NCBI GenBank assembly: GCA_034696485.1
Contig: JAQIWT010000732.1
Coordinates: 1 to 15,658 of the forward strand
Source of the DNA: Isohypsibius dastychi
Lineage: Eukaryota; Tardigrada; Eutardigrada; Parachela; Isohypsibiidae
Length of the DNA: 15,658 nucleotides
Direction: 5' to 3'
Below the pieces are notes generated by a model, which worked only from the letters and a program-made list of their open reading frames with translations, did no database searches and had not been told where the DNA came from. This document shows positions 1 through 7,550 of this stretch, in pieces. The first letter of the stretch is position 1, and each line of letters starts with the position of its first letter. A program made the position numbers and the translations under genes.

Positions 1-1413
1 CTACCATACGTCACAGCTACGACACGGATGTTGAATGTTCTTCTAACAAAATGTTCTTGAAGCGGAAGTATGGTGTATTCTTTATCTTGCTGATTTCTCA
101 TAATTTGAGACAAAAGTGTCCTGTCTCTTTGTTCAGGTTCTCACATGTAATCGAAGAGATATGCAAAATTTCCATGATAATCTGTAACAATTTGACAATC
201 AGTAATGCATTGCACAAGTTTGGTCACTGGAAGATGGAAAGGGACGATAAGTCTTGACAATTCACTGGTTCGTTTCATCACAGATTGACGATCTCCTTTC
301 ACCCGATTCCTTTCTTCAGCTCCAGTTAGAAAGCTGGTCGTTGCAGAACGTTGATGACGTACACCAGATCGACATTTGTATAGCTCATATTTTTTTTTCT
401 TCGCTTTTTCTTCTTATCAACTTCGGTTGAAAGTTCTTCACCAGTCTCATCAAAAACATCAGTTCCTGGATTCAAATCATCTCCTGCTATTTCAACTTCG
501 GCTATTTTCCGCTTTTTTTGTTTAAACGATGGTCTCGAACCTTTTTGACAAGTAAAAATGTGCAAAATCTGCTGGCACTTCGAACTGATGCATTTCTAAA
601 AGGTTCTGTGACTTCATCGTCAACAGCTGTCACCGAAAAGTCATCGAGAAAAGAAACAGTTTTTTGTTTACCTTCTTCACATTCATATTCGAATGCTTCG
701 CTGAGCCATATCAGGGAATGAACATGTCCTAAATCAATTCGCTGGAACTCAACTTTGTAGAACAATTCACGAGCATATTCGATGTTAGGGAAGCAAGGCT
801 GATGTTTATTCCTGAAAAAAGACATCAACGCTCAAACTCTATGATCCAACAATCCTGCCGCAACACCGCAGTTTTGTTGGTATCGATACAACCTGCCCTG
901 TTCATTCCACGGTTTCTTTTGACCACGGCTTGTAGATATACTTTTGAACGGCTGGATCATTCTGATGCACTGCTTCTCAATATATTCAAGATTTTTCAGA
1001 CTATCTGGTACCAAGCCAGAATCAAGGCGGTTTTTTTCATGACAGTATTTACAAAATGGTTCTTCGGCTGATGTGACAAAACTGGAACATTTTAAACAAA
1101 GTAAAGCACCCGGTTGCAAATAATCATGATTTGCATCAGCATTCAGTTTTAGATTATCAGTGATTGTTACAACCATACAACAATCGCAACCCTTTCAATG
1201 TTCATAAACCCTCTTGAGGTACTCCAGACCAAACGCTCGACCGTCAACAGTTGTGAATGTACCAAATTGCTCTCTCATTTCATCTAGCTTTTTCAATTCC
1301 TCTTCGACAATCCATTCACGCTTTTTCTGTCGCATCTTCTCATTGTATGAATTTTTGTAATCTTGAATTTCTTTTTCAGTACGAGTTTTTTCATCTATCT
1401 GGTATCTGAATTT
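1..1413 (-). pseudogene. Helitron Rep-region pseudogene (DUF6570-like and HUH-like parts)
   Basis: No intact gene remains, but pieces follow one another in the order expected for an animal Helitron Rep protein. Bases 1413 to 832 stay in one frame apart from a single TGA at 1195-1197. This piece starts with a charged stretch, then a Cys4 cluster (CLKC and CKYC, bases 1042-1098), then a segment resembling DUF6570 (GLVPDSLKNLEYIEKQC, bases 967-1017, followed by RGQ). After a frame change, bases 828 to 502 encode HVHSLIWL at about 703-726, which resembles the HUH metal-binding motif of rolling-circle Rep proteins. Bases 565 to 326 add an acidic and then lysine-rich linker. A further frame, open from about 359 leftwards with one TGA at 141-143, has YHGNFAYLFDYM followed by EPEQRDRTLLSQI, comparable to the region after the HUH motif in Helitrons. 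The helicase part would lie off the left edge. Family assignment is from motif recognition; the breaks are seen directly. Confidence 0.6.
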
Positions 1414-1581
1414 TCAGTATCTGGTGCGCGATGAGTCACCGTTACTTCTATCGAAGTTTCGCCAGCTGATAGTGACGTGGCTGGCTCAAGAAGACGTGAA
1501 GCAAAGATGACTCAAACTGTAACCGGATTCAGTGGACAGCTATTGAAATGCACTAGCAAATATTAGTAGATAATAATCGAG
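1414..1581. other. Unassigned stretch, perhaps a degenerate upstream region of the forkhead-type repeat
   Basis: No gene is visible. The right end (around 1576-1600) reads like the boundary seen downstream of the other forkhead-unit promoters: a CGAG-GATAA-TTCGAAACAAGCC-type sequence. It then runs directly into the 100-bp repeat array. This suggests a very old further copy of the unit, but the similarity is short. Confidence 0.25.
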
Positions 1582-1985
1582 ATAATTCGAAACAAGCCTA
1601 GAAGGGACCTTAGAGCACATGTGACGCTGTTGATGCAAATTTCGAGTTATCGTTCTTTTGCTTCCCCTGTTAAATCTATAACCTCAAAACAAGCCTAGAA
1701 CAGTTTAAAATGCATATATAACGCTGAATTCGCAATTTTCAAGTTACTTGATTCATTGCGTAGTCGAGATTAGAACGAATTTACTCGAAAAATTCCTTGA
1801 ACAACCTCACATGTACAGTTAACGCTTAATGAGTAATTTTCGAGTTCACGGTTCAATTACATAGTCGGAACCAGAACGAATTAACTCGGATAAAGCCCTA
1901 AAAAATCTTAAACCGACTGCTGACGCTCATTACGCAACTTTCGAGTTACTCGTTCTGCTGTTAAACGGAATCGAAACGCTGTTTC
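1582..1985. repeat. Diverged tandem repeat, about 97-101 bp period, four units
   Basis: Four consecutive units share the pattern ACTCGAAA-AAGCCTA, then about 30 variable bases, then a variable AACGCT-TACGCAA block, then TTTCGAGTTA and TCGTTC. The AAGCCTA or equivalent positions fall near 1594, 1691, 1791 and 1892, giving spacings of about 97-101 bases. The units are well diverged, so the array is old. The same unit occurs at 3245-3430 and as a single trace near 3883, always just outside forkhead-type units. Confidence 0.6.
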
Positions 1986-2224
1986 GCGATACACGCTTAG
2001 AATCAAAAATATCCTCAGTTGAGGCCCAATTCACAACTCTCAAATGAGTCGTTCCATAGTTTAACCGAAACAGATAAATGCCAAACAATTTTCCAACCAT
2101 CTTAATGTTCACTTAATCAGAACAATCAGCTTCAGTTTCTGTTACTGCATCTGGTTTCAAATGCGACATGCCGGTCAAACCTTAGACATAATAACAACCG
2201 GAAGTCACAAAAACAACCGAAAGT
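1986..2224. other. Unassigned stretch
   Basis: I see no gene. Near 2128 a segment (CTTCAGTTTCTGT) matches the sequence at 3432-3444, where the second repeat array meets forkhead copy 2. At 2195-2206 there is a single CCGGAAGTCACAAA element like those of the 28-bp tandem repeat at 2389-2472. Confidence 0.3.
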
Positions 2225-2382
2225 TACTCCGTCCTGCCGATCAAGTGGTACTATGTTTATCTGCGCAAATTGGCTCACCAAGTGCGAAGCCGAAGGGTGC
2301 ACCCAGGGCTCACGCATGGTAAGGTGTGGTGAGCCGATCGATTCAGCAAAACACAGTACCACTTGATCGGCAGGACGGAGTA
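2225..2382. repeat. Foldback element with perfect 28-bp inverted arms
   Basis: Bases 2225-2252 and 2355-2382 are perfect reverse complements over 28 bases (starting TACTCCGTCCTGCCG). They are separated by 102 bases, within which GGCTCACCA (2272-2280) and TGGTGAGCC (2326-2334 region) form a further inner pair. The structure is a MITE-like or foldback element. I could not identify a target-site duplication, and the outer edges merge into ETS-like repeat units on both sides. Confidence 0.7.
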
Positions 2383-2388
2383 CCGAAT

Positions 2389-2472
2389 CACTTCCGGCAA
2401 CCGGAAGTCACAAAATCACTTCCGGCAAGCGGAAGTCACAAATTCACTTCCGGTAACCGGAAGTCACAAAAT
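2389..2472. repeat. Three tandem 28-bp units, each a CTTCCGG/CCGGAAG palindrome
   Basis: Units at 2389-2416, 2417-2444 and 2445-2472 have the form CACTTCCGGCAACCGGAAG followed by TCACAAAAT, with one to three substitutions. Each unit contains two opposed CCGGAAGT cores, the known consensus site of ETS-family transcription factors, separated by three bases. Whether this has any regulatory role is unknown; a related single element lies left of the neighbouring foldback. Confidence 0.8.
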
Positions 2473-2522
2473 CACCTCATGTTGATGTTTTTTTTTCTCT
2501 GTTTTTTTCTCTTGGGTGGATT

Positions 2523-2537
2523 GGGGGGGGGGGGGGG
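2523..2537 (+). repeat. Homopolymer run of 15 G
   Basis: An uninterrupted run of 15 G follows a T-rich stretch (2487-2512). The length is likely variable and a site of sequencing or assembly error. Reading frames across it should not be trusted. Confidence 0.85.
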
Positions 2538-2711
2538 TGGACATAATAATGAGAGCGTAGCTCTCATTTTTAAAAAATCCCACGATTTTTGCCGGTATAT
2601 TTTCTGTTGCTGTTAATTTCAACGAAACTTCATTTCCACCAAAAACTCGCATTTTTCAACGAGTCGGACGTTCGTAGGTTACCGGTGGTTTCTTCTCCAA
2701 CGATAGATTTT

Positions 2712-3044
2712 TCATTCTTCAACAGAAAAGCTTCGGCTGTGAACAAATTGTGGATATAGTACTGACTTAAGACAGTAACCCTGGAGGCAGTTCTGGAACC
2801 AGCCGCCAGAGAGAGTCCTCGAAGTTTGGATTCCAGTCCGAATAAAACAATTGTTCCGATAAAAAGCGTTCTTGACAGTCTTCTTCCAGCTACGACTTTT
2901 CAATGCGTAATATGGAAATCCCTCCGCTATGCCAGCATATATCTGCTTTACAGTTAACTTTCCGGATAAACTAGCTTGCAGTTCCCGTGTGAATAACTGT
3001 TTGCCGGTCAAATCTCTTCTAGACATGTCAGAAGAATCAGCCAC
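2712..3044 (-). CDS. Short stand-alone forkhead-like protein, copy 1 (open reading frame)
   Basis: This frame encodes a divergent forkhead (winged-helix) domain and almost nothing else. LTVKQIY matches the helix 2 region, FPYY (bases 2907-2918) the helix 2/3 turn, then W (2886-2888), a helix 3 region reading WKKTVKNAFYRNNCF, and a Gly-Gly-Trp in the wing. In typical forkheads helix 3 reads W-(K/Q)-N-S-(I/V)-R-H-N-L-S-L-N-x-C-F, so the W, the basic residue after it, N and CF are kept, but the DNA-contacting RHN is replaced by KNA. The codon aligned with the ATG of copies 3 and 4 is GTG (3042-3044). The nearest in-frame ATG is 3024-3026, giving 104 residues; another at 3084-3086 would give 124. 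There is no internal stop. It may be a young gene, a transposon-carried fragment, or a pseudogene that has so far escaped stops. The fold assignment is from motif recognition. Confidence 0.55.
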   Translation of the reverse strand: MADSSDMSRRDLTGKQLFTRELQASLSGKLTVKQIYAGIAEGFPYYALKSRSWKKTVKNAFYRNNCFIRTGIQTSRTLSGGWFQNCLQGYCLKSVLYPQFVHSRSFSVEE

Positions 3045-3089
3045 TATAACAGGGAAACAGTCAAAGACCAAAACATGATGTGACAATAC

Positions 3090-3240
3090 GATGCAGTCAA
3101 CTGCGCGTCAGTACAGGTGTTCGAAAACAACAACAGATAACTGGCTCGAGAACTGGAACACGACGAAAACATGTTGCCGGCTTCAGAAGTCGGGACACAT
3201 GATCCGATCAAGTGACGGCGAGCGGAAAAAGCTTTACAAC
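3090..3240 (-). promoter_or_regulatory. Upstream region of forkhead copy 1, with 18-bp palindrome
   Basis: The sequence GATGCAGTCAACTGCGCGTC (3090-3109) is this copy's version of a palindrome (GACGCAGTCAACTGCGTC) found 45-65 bases upstream of the start position in all copies. It is followed by a stretch shared with copies 2 and 3 (AACAACAACA, then ACTGGCT and GAGAACTGGA, near 3128-3157). The E-box, GC-box and CCAAT elements of copies 3 and 4 are not recognisable here, so this copy may lack a working promoter. Confidence 0.4.
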
Positions 3241-3244
3241 TGCA

Positions 3245-3430
3245 CTATTTCGAGACAAGCCAGAATAGGACCCAAGGTCACAAATAACGCTGTACTGTAC
3301 ATGCGACTCGAATCAAACATATTCCTGGATTTCCAACCAAATTCTACTCGGAAAAAGCCTAAAAGATTTCAAAGGCACAGACTACGCTGTATAGGCAACT
3401 TTCGAGTTAATCGTTCTCCGGTCATTTTCA
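3245..3430. repeat. Second block of the about 98-bp tandem repeat, two units
   Basis: Two units with AAGCC at 3257 and 3356 match the array at 1582-1985. The second ends in GCAACTTTCGAGTTAATCG, very close to the end of the fourth unit of the first array. The block lies between the upstream region of forkhead copy 1 and the truncated 3' side of copy 2. Confidence 0.55.
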
Positions 3431-3445
3431 ACTTCAGTTTCTGTA

Positions 3446-3571
3446 TCACCGCGTAATGCAGGCATATGTTTTTTGCACAGTTGATCTCCCCAGTGAACTG
3501 GTTTATAATGCCCCTACCATAAACTCTTTGCTGCTCAGATTCGGTTCAGACATATCAAAAGGAACAGCCGC
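3446..3571 (-). pseudogene. Forkhead-like copy 2, truncated
   Basis: Reading from 3571 (GCG in place of ATG), the frame aligns with the N-terminal half of copies 1 and 3: FDMSEPNLSSKEF, a TAA stop at 3503-3505, then TSSLGRSTVQKTYACIT. It ends at a TGA (3446-3448), where similarity to the rest of the domain stops and the tandem repeat begins. Helix 3 and the wings are absent. Start codon loss, a premature stop and truncation make this a pseudogene. Confidence 0.55.
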
Positions 3572-3662
3572 TTCATGCGGATGACGGAAAGAGTAATGCG
3601 ACTGCATGGAAATCCACAAACAATAACAATGCAAATGGCTTTCTCGCCAAGGAAACGTAGCA

Positions 3663-3881
3663 GACTGCGTATATGATTTCAACTGCGTCTTAGCGTGGCA
3701 CTCGAAAACAACAACAAAATACTGGCTTGAGAACTGGAGCAAGACGCGTGACCGGCATACCGACCCTGCCGACGACGCTCAAGTGACTAGTAGCTAGATA
3801 TATGGTATCACGTATCACAGGTCTGACTGGCTGAAAACCACTATTGCCGCCAACTCAGGAACCAGAGTCGGTGAGACCGAG
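3663..3881 (-). promoter_or_regulatory. Decayed promoter block of forkhead copy 2
   Basis: Relics of the shared upstream region are present in the same order as in copy 3: half of the palindrome (TTTCAACTGCGTC, about 3677-3689), then ACTGGCTTGAGAACTGGAGC (3721-3740), then GACTGGCTGAAAAC (the CCAAT position, with the core changed), and the terminal hairpin GTCGGTGAGACCGA (3867-3880). The CACGTG and GC-box sequences of copies 3 and 4 are lost. The sequence then runs into one more tandem-repeat unit (ACTCGAAAGAAGCCTAAAA, about 3887). Confidence 0.45.
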
Positions 3882-3964
3882 GGATAACTCGAAAGAAGCC
3901 TAAAATGAACCTCTGAGCTACTGATTGACTCAGGAGAACGCTAGGTTTTATTGGCTATCTTCTG

Positions 3965-4288
3965 TCATGCCAAAAAATGTCGTGAACACTCAGTGAAATG
4001 ACACTCACCCGAATTAGAAGATGCTGGGTGCAATTCCAGGTTCAGCCACCCGAGACAGTTCCTTACAGCTGGAGTTCCATTCCGAGCAAAACAATTGTTC
4101 CTATACAGAGCACTCTGAATAGCGGGCTTCAGTTTCCTACTTTTCAATGCATAATATTTGAATTTCTCCGCAATTGCCAGACGTATTACCTGAACAGTTT
4201 AACTTCCTGAAGAGCTGGTTTGCAGAGCTCTGGTGATTAATTCTTTGCTGGTTACAGTCGGTTTGGAAGTGCCAAAAGATTCGGCCAT
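3965..4288 (-). pseudogene. Forkhead-like copy 3, one premature stop
   Basis: From ATG 4286-4288 to TGA 3965-3967 the sequence is a single frame of 108 codons, interrupted only by TAA at 4199-4201 (codon 30). Matching features with copy 1 are TSKELITRALQTSS near the N-terminus, IAEKFKYYALKSRK, and ALYRNNCFARNG for the end of helix 3. The conserved helix 3 Trp is replaced by Leu. The ATG sits where copy 4 also has ATG, which supports it as the ancestral start. A single stop in otherwise good frame suggests recent loss or an old gene under relaxed selection. Confidence 0.55.
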
Positions 4289-4352
4289 TTTAAGAAAGAA
4301 ATATCAAGCACGAAGAATGAAACAGGGTGAGACAATACGAGTCGTGTTATAT

Positions 4353-4370
4353 GACGCATTCAATTGCGTC
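4353..4370. promoter_or_regulatory. 18-bp palindrome upstream of forkhead copy 3
   Basis: GACGCATTCAATTGCGTC is a near-perfect inverted repeat, 65 bases upstream of the copy 3 start codon. Equivalent sequences stand at 3090-3109 (copy 1) and 13842-13861 (copy 4), with half a site near 3677 (copy 2). Confidence 0.6.
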
Positions 4371-4499
4371 TCAACAGTATACTTCCAAAATAATTTCCAA
4401 AATAACAGACCACTGGCTTGGGAACTGGAGCAAGACGCGTAACTGAATCCAATCCGACCCTGACGGACCTGTAAACACGGTCGGGCAGCAGATGCCGCT

Positions 4500-4610
4500 A
4501 GTCACGTGATCCTAGCGCGTGACAACGGGCGGGGCATTAACACACGCTGCCTGATTGGCTGAAAAGTACTGTTGCGGCCTTCTCAGCAACAAGACTCGGT
4601 GGGACCGAGT
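4500..4610 (-). promoter_or_regulatory. Promoter-like block of forkhead copy 3: E-box, GC box, CCAAT box
   Basis: Reading on the minus strand towards the gene, the order is CCAAT box (GCCAATC, complement of 4553-4559), GC box (complement of GGGCGGGGC, 4527-4535), then a pair of E-box-like sites in inverted arrangement (TCACGTGA at 4502-4509 and CGCGTGAC at 4516-4523). Distal to these is a hairpin, ACTCGGTGGGACCGAGT (4594-4610). CCAAT and GC boxes just upstream of a start are typical of TATA-less animal promoters bound by NF-Y and Sp1-type factors. The same block occurs in copy 4. Promoter activity is inferred, not shown. Confidence 0.5.
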
Positions 4611-5814
4611 GATACTGGTCTAGTCGGGAGCACTTTACTCGTACGCAACTTCAGGGTCTCAACGAAACACTGATGTTCGTTGCTAAATTTGTGCCTGCAT
4701 GCGGGCTTTGATTGCCTTTAGATAGCGAGTTTGTCTAAAGGCCGCTTCCACAGTCGAATCCTTTTGGATCATAATTTCCATCTCGAATTAGCGTGGTTAG
4801 GGGTGTCAAAACTTCACTTCACTCCACTTCACCAAATTCTGGTTCCACTAAATATTTTGGTCACCAAATGTAACTTCACTAAAGTTCCAAGTGACTAATT
4901 TTTGAATCACTGAATATTTGAGTGACCATATTCCACCTCACCACGCTGCGTGGTAGACTGAGTTTTCTCCAAAATGAAACGGAACAGCTTTCTTTCTTGA
5001 GCGGCTTCTGCCAAACTGCTCACCGCCTCAAACAACCAACCTCTACACTGATCTACACCTCTACACCAAGCTCAACCAAACGTATTCTTGAAAGAACTCA
5101 GCCAACCGGAATTTGCGGTGAATTTTTCAATTCTCAAAGCACTGGCAACGGCTTGAGCATGAAGCGTGGGTCCGCTGACAGGAATGTTTCTTGCACCGCA
5201 CAGGTCAAACCGATCCCGAACAATGCGAGTTAGTTCGGAAGAAACCAAGTTATGCTTTTTGATATCCGAATTTGGCGAAATCGAGATTACAGTTTCGACT
5301 CTAGCTCAAACTACCACACGGGGTTGGGAAGCTCATGCTTGAAAACCCTTGGGCTGCCGAACTTAACTCAAGTTACCCCTCATGCTTTAGTCTGCGAGCA
5401 CCGCGGTTGGTGCAAAAACGGATACCTAAGTCACCGTGAAACTTGGAACATATGGAACTTGGGTCAGATTTGGCAGTGCATACTATTGACGTGGATGAAT
5501 GTGGCCAAGTCGTCAATTCATTTCGCTTTGCGGAATGTATGCAGTCGGGTTCGGTTTGTGAGTGCGTCCTATCCTGTCCTGTAACCCTGGGCGGAGTCAG
5601 CCAATCAGAAACTCAGCCAGTCTCAGTATTCTTAAATATTGAACAAAAAGCTGGAAAATCAGCTCATTTTACAAAAATTGGTTTTTTTTGCCGGATTGAC
5701 CAATACGAATGCATTTCACATTTTGTTTCATCAATCTGCTGGTATACATATATAAACTCTTATTTCACGAGATTTAAAGTCGACTACTTATTATACTGAT
5801 ACTGTACTGCTGCA
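4611..5814. other. About 1.2 kb without an assignable gene
   Basis: Several short frames exist (for example 4922-5233, 5252-5584 and 5443-5799 on the plus strand), but none resembles a known family and no convincing splice pattern links them. At 4808-4945 the motif TTCACT/CCACTTCACC recurs in loosely ordered form. At 5593-5609 GGGCGG and GCCAATCAG lie close together, a weak echo of the forkhead promoter block but with the CCAAT box reversed. Confidence 0.4.
4808..4945 (+). repeat. Degenerate TTCACT/ACTTCACC short repeats
   Basis: Short motifs of the type ACTTCACT, CCACTTCACC, AACTTCACTAAAG, AATCACTGAAT and CCACCTCACCACG recur at irregular spacing. It looks like a decayed simple repeat or the subterminal part of an old DNA transposon. 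No terminal inverted repeats were found. Confidence 0.35.
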
Positions 5815-6014
5815 TTCAGACGCCGCAGAAAAATTGCGCAGTCAGTACAACTACACCCACCCGGACGAGTACTTGATAAGATTTTCTACCCCAGTGATAT
5901 TTTCGCGCCGTCTGAACGCGGCAATACAGAAGTGATTTATGTTTTTTCCAAAAAAATGACCGGTTCCCCGCAAAGCGAAATGATTTTCATTTCCGCTGGA
6001 AATGACCCGTAGGT

Positions 6015-6491
6015 ATCAGCAGGTCCAGGAACATACAGTCATGAACCTGATTTTTGTTATTCGCAAAGACTGAAATAATTGGTGTTTTGAGCCCCACTTG
6101 CTCTGAACCGGTTTTGCATGCATGGATGAATGAATGACTATATCATTTTATATACAGATTTGAGCAGATGAAGGAAGGTCAGATTTGCAAAGGACTCTGA
6201 GCCATTTTGATTCGATATTTTTCATGATTTTGGCATTTAGTTCTGCAAAATACCGGTCTCAGGTCACTTTGAGATTCACAAAGCTTTTTACCAATTCAGC
6301 AGTTTTCCAATGCAATGTAGTAGAATTGAAACAATATTGATGTTCAAGCAAATAAGGTCAAGTCTTGATTGAATACCGGATTTCTCAAACCGCTTCAGAG
6401 CAAGTGGGGCTCAAGACATCGGACTATTTTAACCTTTGTGATCAACAAAAACCAGGTTTATGACCGTCAATACGTTCCTGGACAAGCTGAT
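6015..6491. repeat. Foldback (MITE-like) element with arms of about 100 bp
   Basis: Left arm about 6015-6116 and right arm about 6388-6491 are reverse complements with clear but imperfect identity. The strongest core is TTGAGCCCCACTTGCTCTGA (6087-6106), matched exactly by TCAGAGCAAGTGGGGCTCAA (6395-6414). Further matches are GTCCAGGAAC (6023-6032) against GTTCCTGGAC, and the ATCAGC/GCTGAT ends. The central 270 bases hold no frame of interest. No target-site duplication was recognised. The arm divergence indicates an old insertion. Confidence 0.65.
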
Positions 6492-7050
6492 TGACGACTT
6501 GGCACAAACTATACTGATTTCACTCTGCAGCCACGATATGGTATTACGTGTAGAAGAATTTCAATATATGAATAAGCATGTTCATATTCATCTCATGAAA
6601 CCAGATGGTGGAAACAGCAATCCACCTCATTACTGAAATACCATAGGTCTGAAATGCACGGGAGAAAACGTGACAAGAATTCTTCTCACTGTGCGTGTTG
6701 ACGAATCAACATATTCACACATTCACATGGAAACACTGAAGTACTGTATTGAACCGCGTAGAATCCCAGGGCTCACCGGTGCTCAGACATGATCGGAGAA
6801 TTTATGACTACCGGAGCATGGTTCCAGTTCCACACCCCGGACAACTAAACTACACCAACGAATAACTTAATGGACTCTGACTGGCGTTTTTTCGGGGAGA
6901 TCGAACCGAGTCGGGGATTGTATCACCTCTCTGCTTATTTGCAATTACCGGATTGGTTACTGTAACCCAAACCGAATTGACCAAACTCTTACTGTTGCAG
7001 AACTGTGGCTGTAGCTGTGAACCTCAGCAGTTAGGTCAGTACGGCCCAGA
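6492..7050. other. Unassigned stretch
   Basis: No gene, recognisable repeat or promoter could be supported here on either strand. Confidence 0.4.
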
Positions 7051-7133
7051 GCCTAACATGAGCAAGATTTTAAAGTCACACAGAAAGTTTTAAAGTCACA
7101 CAGAATGTGTTAAAGTAACACGTTATGTTAGGC
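7051..7133. repeat. Small tandem repeat enclosed by a 9-bp inverted repeat
   Basis: GCCTAACAT (7051-7059) and ATGTTAGGC (7125-7133) are perfect reverse complements. Between them lie two near-identical 20-base units with core TTTTAAAGTCACACAGAA and a third, diverged one (TGTGTTAAAGTAACACGTT). The bracketed arrangement could be a tiny mobile-element relic or an insertion of tandem units into a palindrome. Confidence 0.6.
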
Positions 7134-7550
7134 CCTGCAGTACGCATGTGCGCGTGTTGGAAATAACAAGTATCTGGCCAGCTTTTTTGGAAGAAGATCG
7201 GTACACACAGCCGACGAAAGTATCTGAACGGAGACTGCAAGAATTTTCCCGCCGGAGGATCCATGCGAAATCTTCTACCGTTGAATGCATGGATGGATGA
7301 AACGAGCCTGAAAGCTTAACATGCACAATGTTGCAATGTTTTTTCTTGACGTGATATAGAAACTATCTCCTGAAGTACTCGCCGATTTAAGGTTCACATA
7401 TCACGATCACATTTGAGAATAGGTATCGCGCTTCAGAACTGCCATAATTAAATGGCCAGCCTGTCGCTAGTAGATATTCGCAGTTAATCAATCGAAACCA
7501 ATGATCCTAATCTTAAGCTGTTCTCATGATCACAGCTAAATTATTCGTTA
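7134..7550. other. Region downstream of the GT11 gene
   Basis: This would be the 3' untranslated region and downstream flank of the fucosyltransferase-like gene. No canonical AATAAA signal was found on the minus strand, so the transcript end is not placed. The reading frames here look accidental. Confidence 0.3.

Noticed and set aside
2389-2472. CRISPR-like array because of three palindromic repeats
   Set aside because: The units are directly adjacent with no unique spacers, and the context is eukaryotic.
2326-2616. Plus-strand frame through the 28-bp repeats and the poly-G run
   Set aside because: It is made of repeat sequence and homopolymer glycines, with no sign of coding selection.
4922-5233. 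Plus-strand frame of 103 codons as a gene
   Set aside because: Composition is Ser/Thr-rich without motifs and it begins in the degenerate TTCACT repeat.
5443-5799. Plus-strand frame with VDEC and several Cys, suggesting a calcium-binding EGF domain
   Set aside because: The cysteine spacing (VDEC, then C 16 codons on, then C-x-C) does not fit the EGF pattern; the frame has no ATG at its start and no supporting exons.
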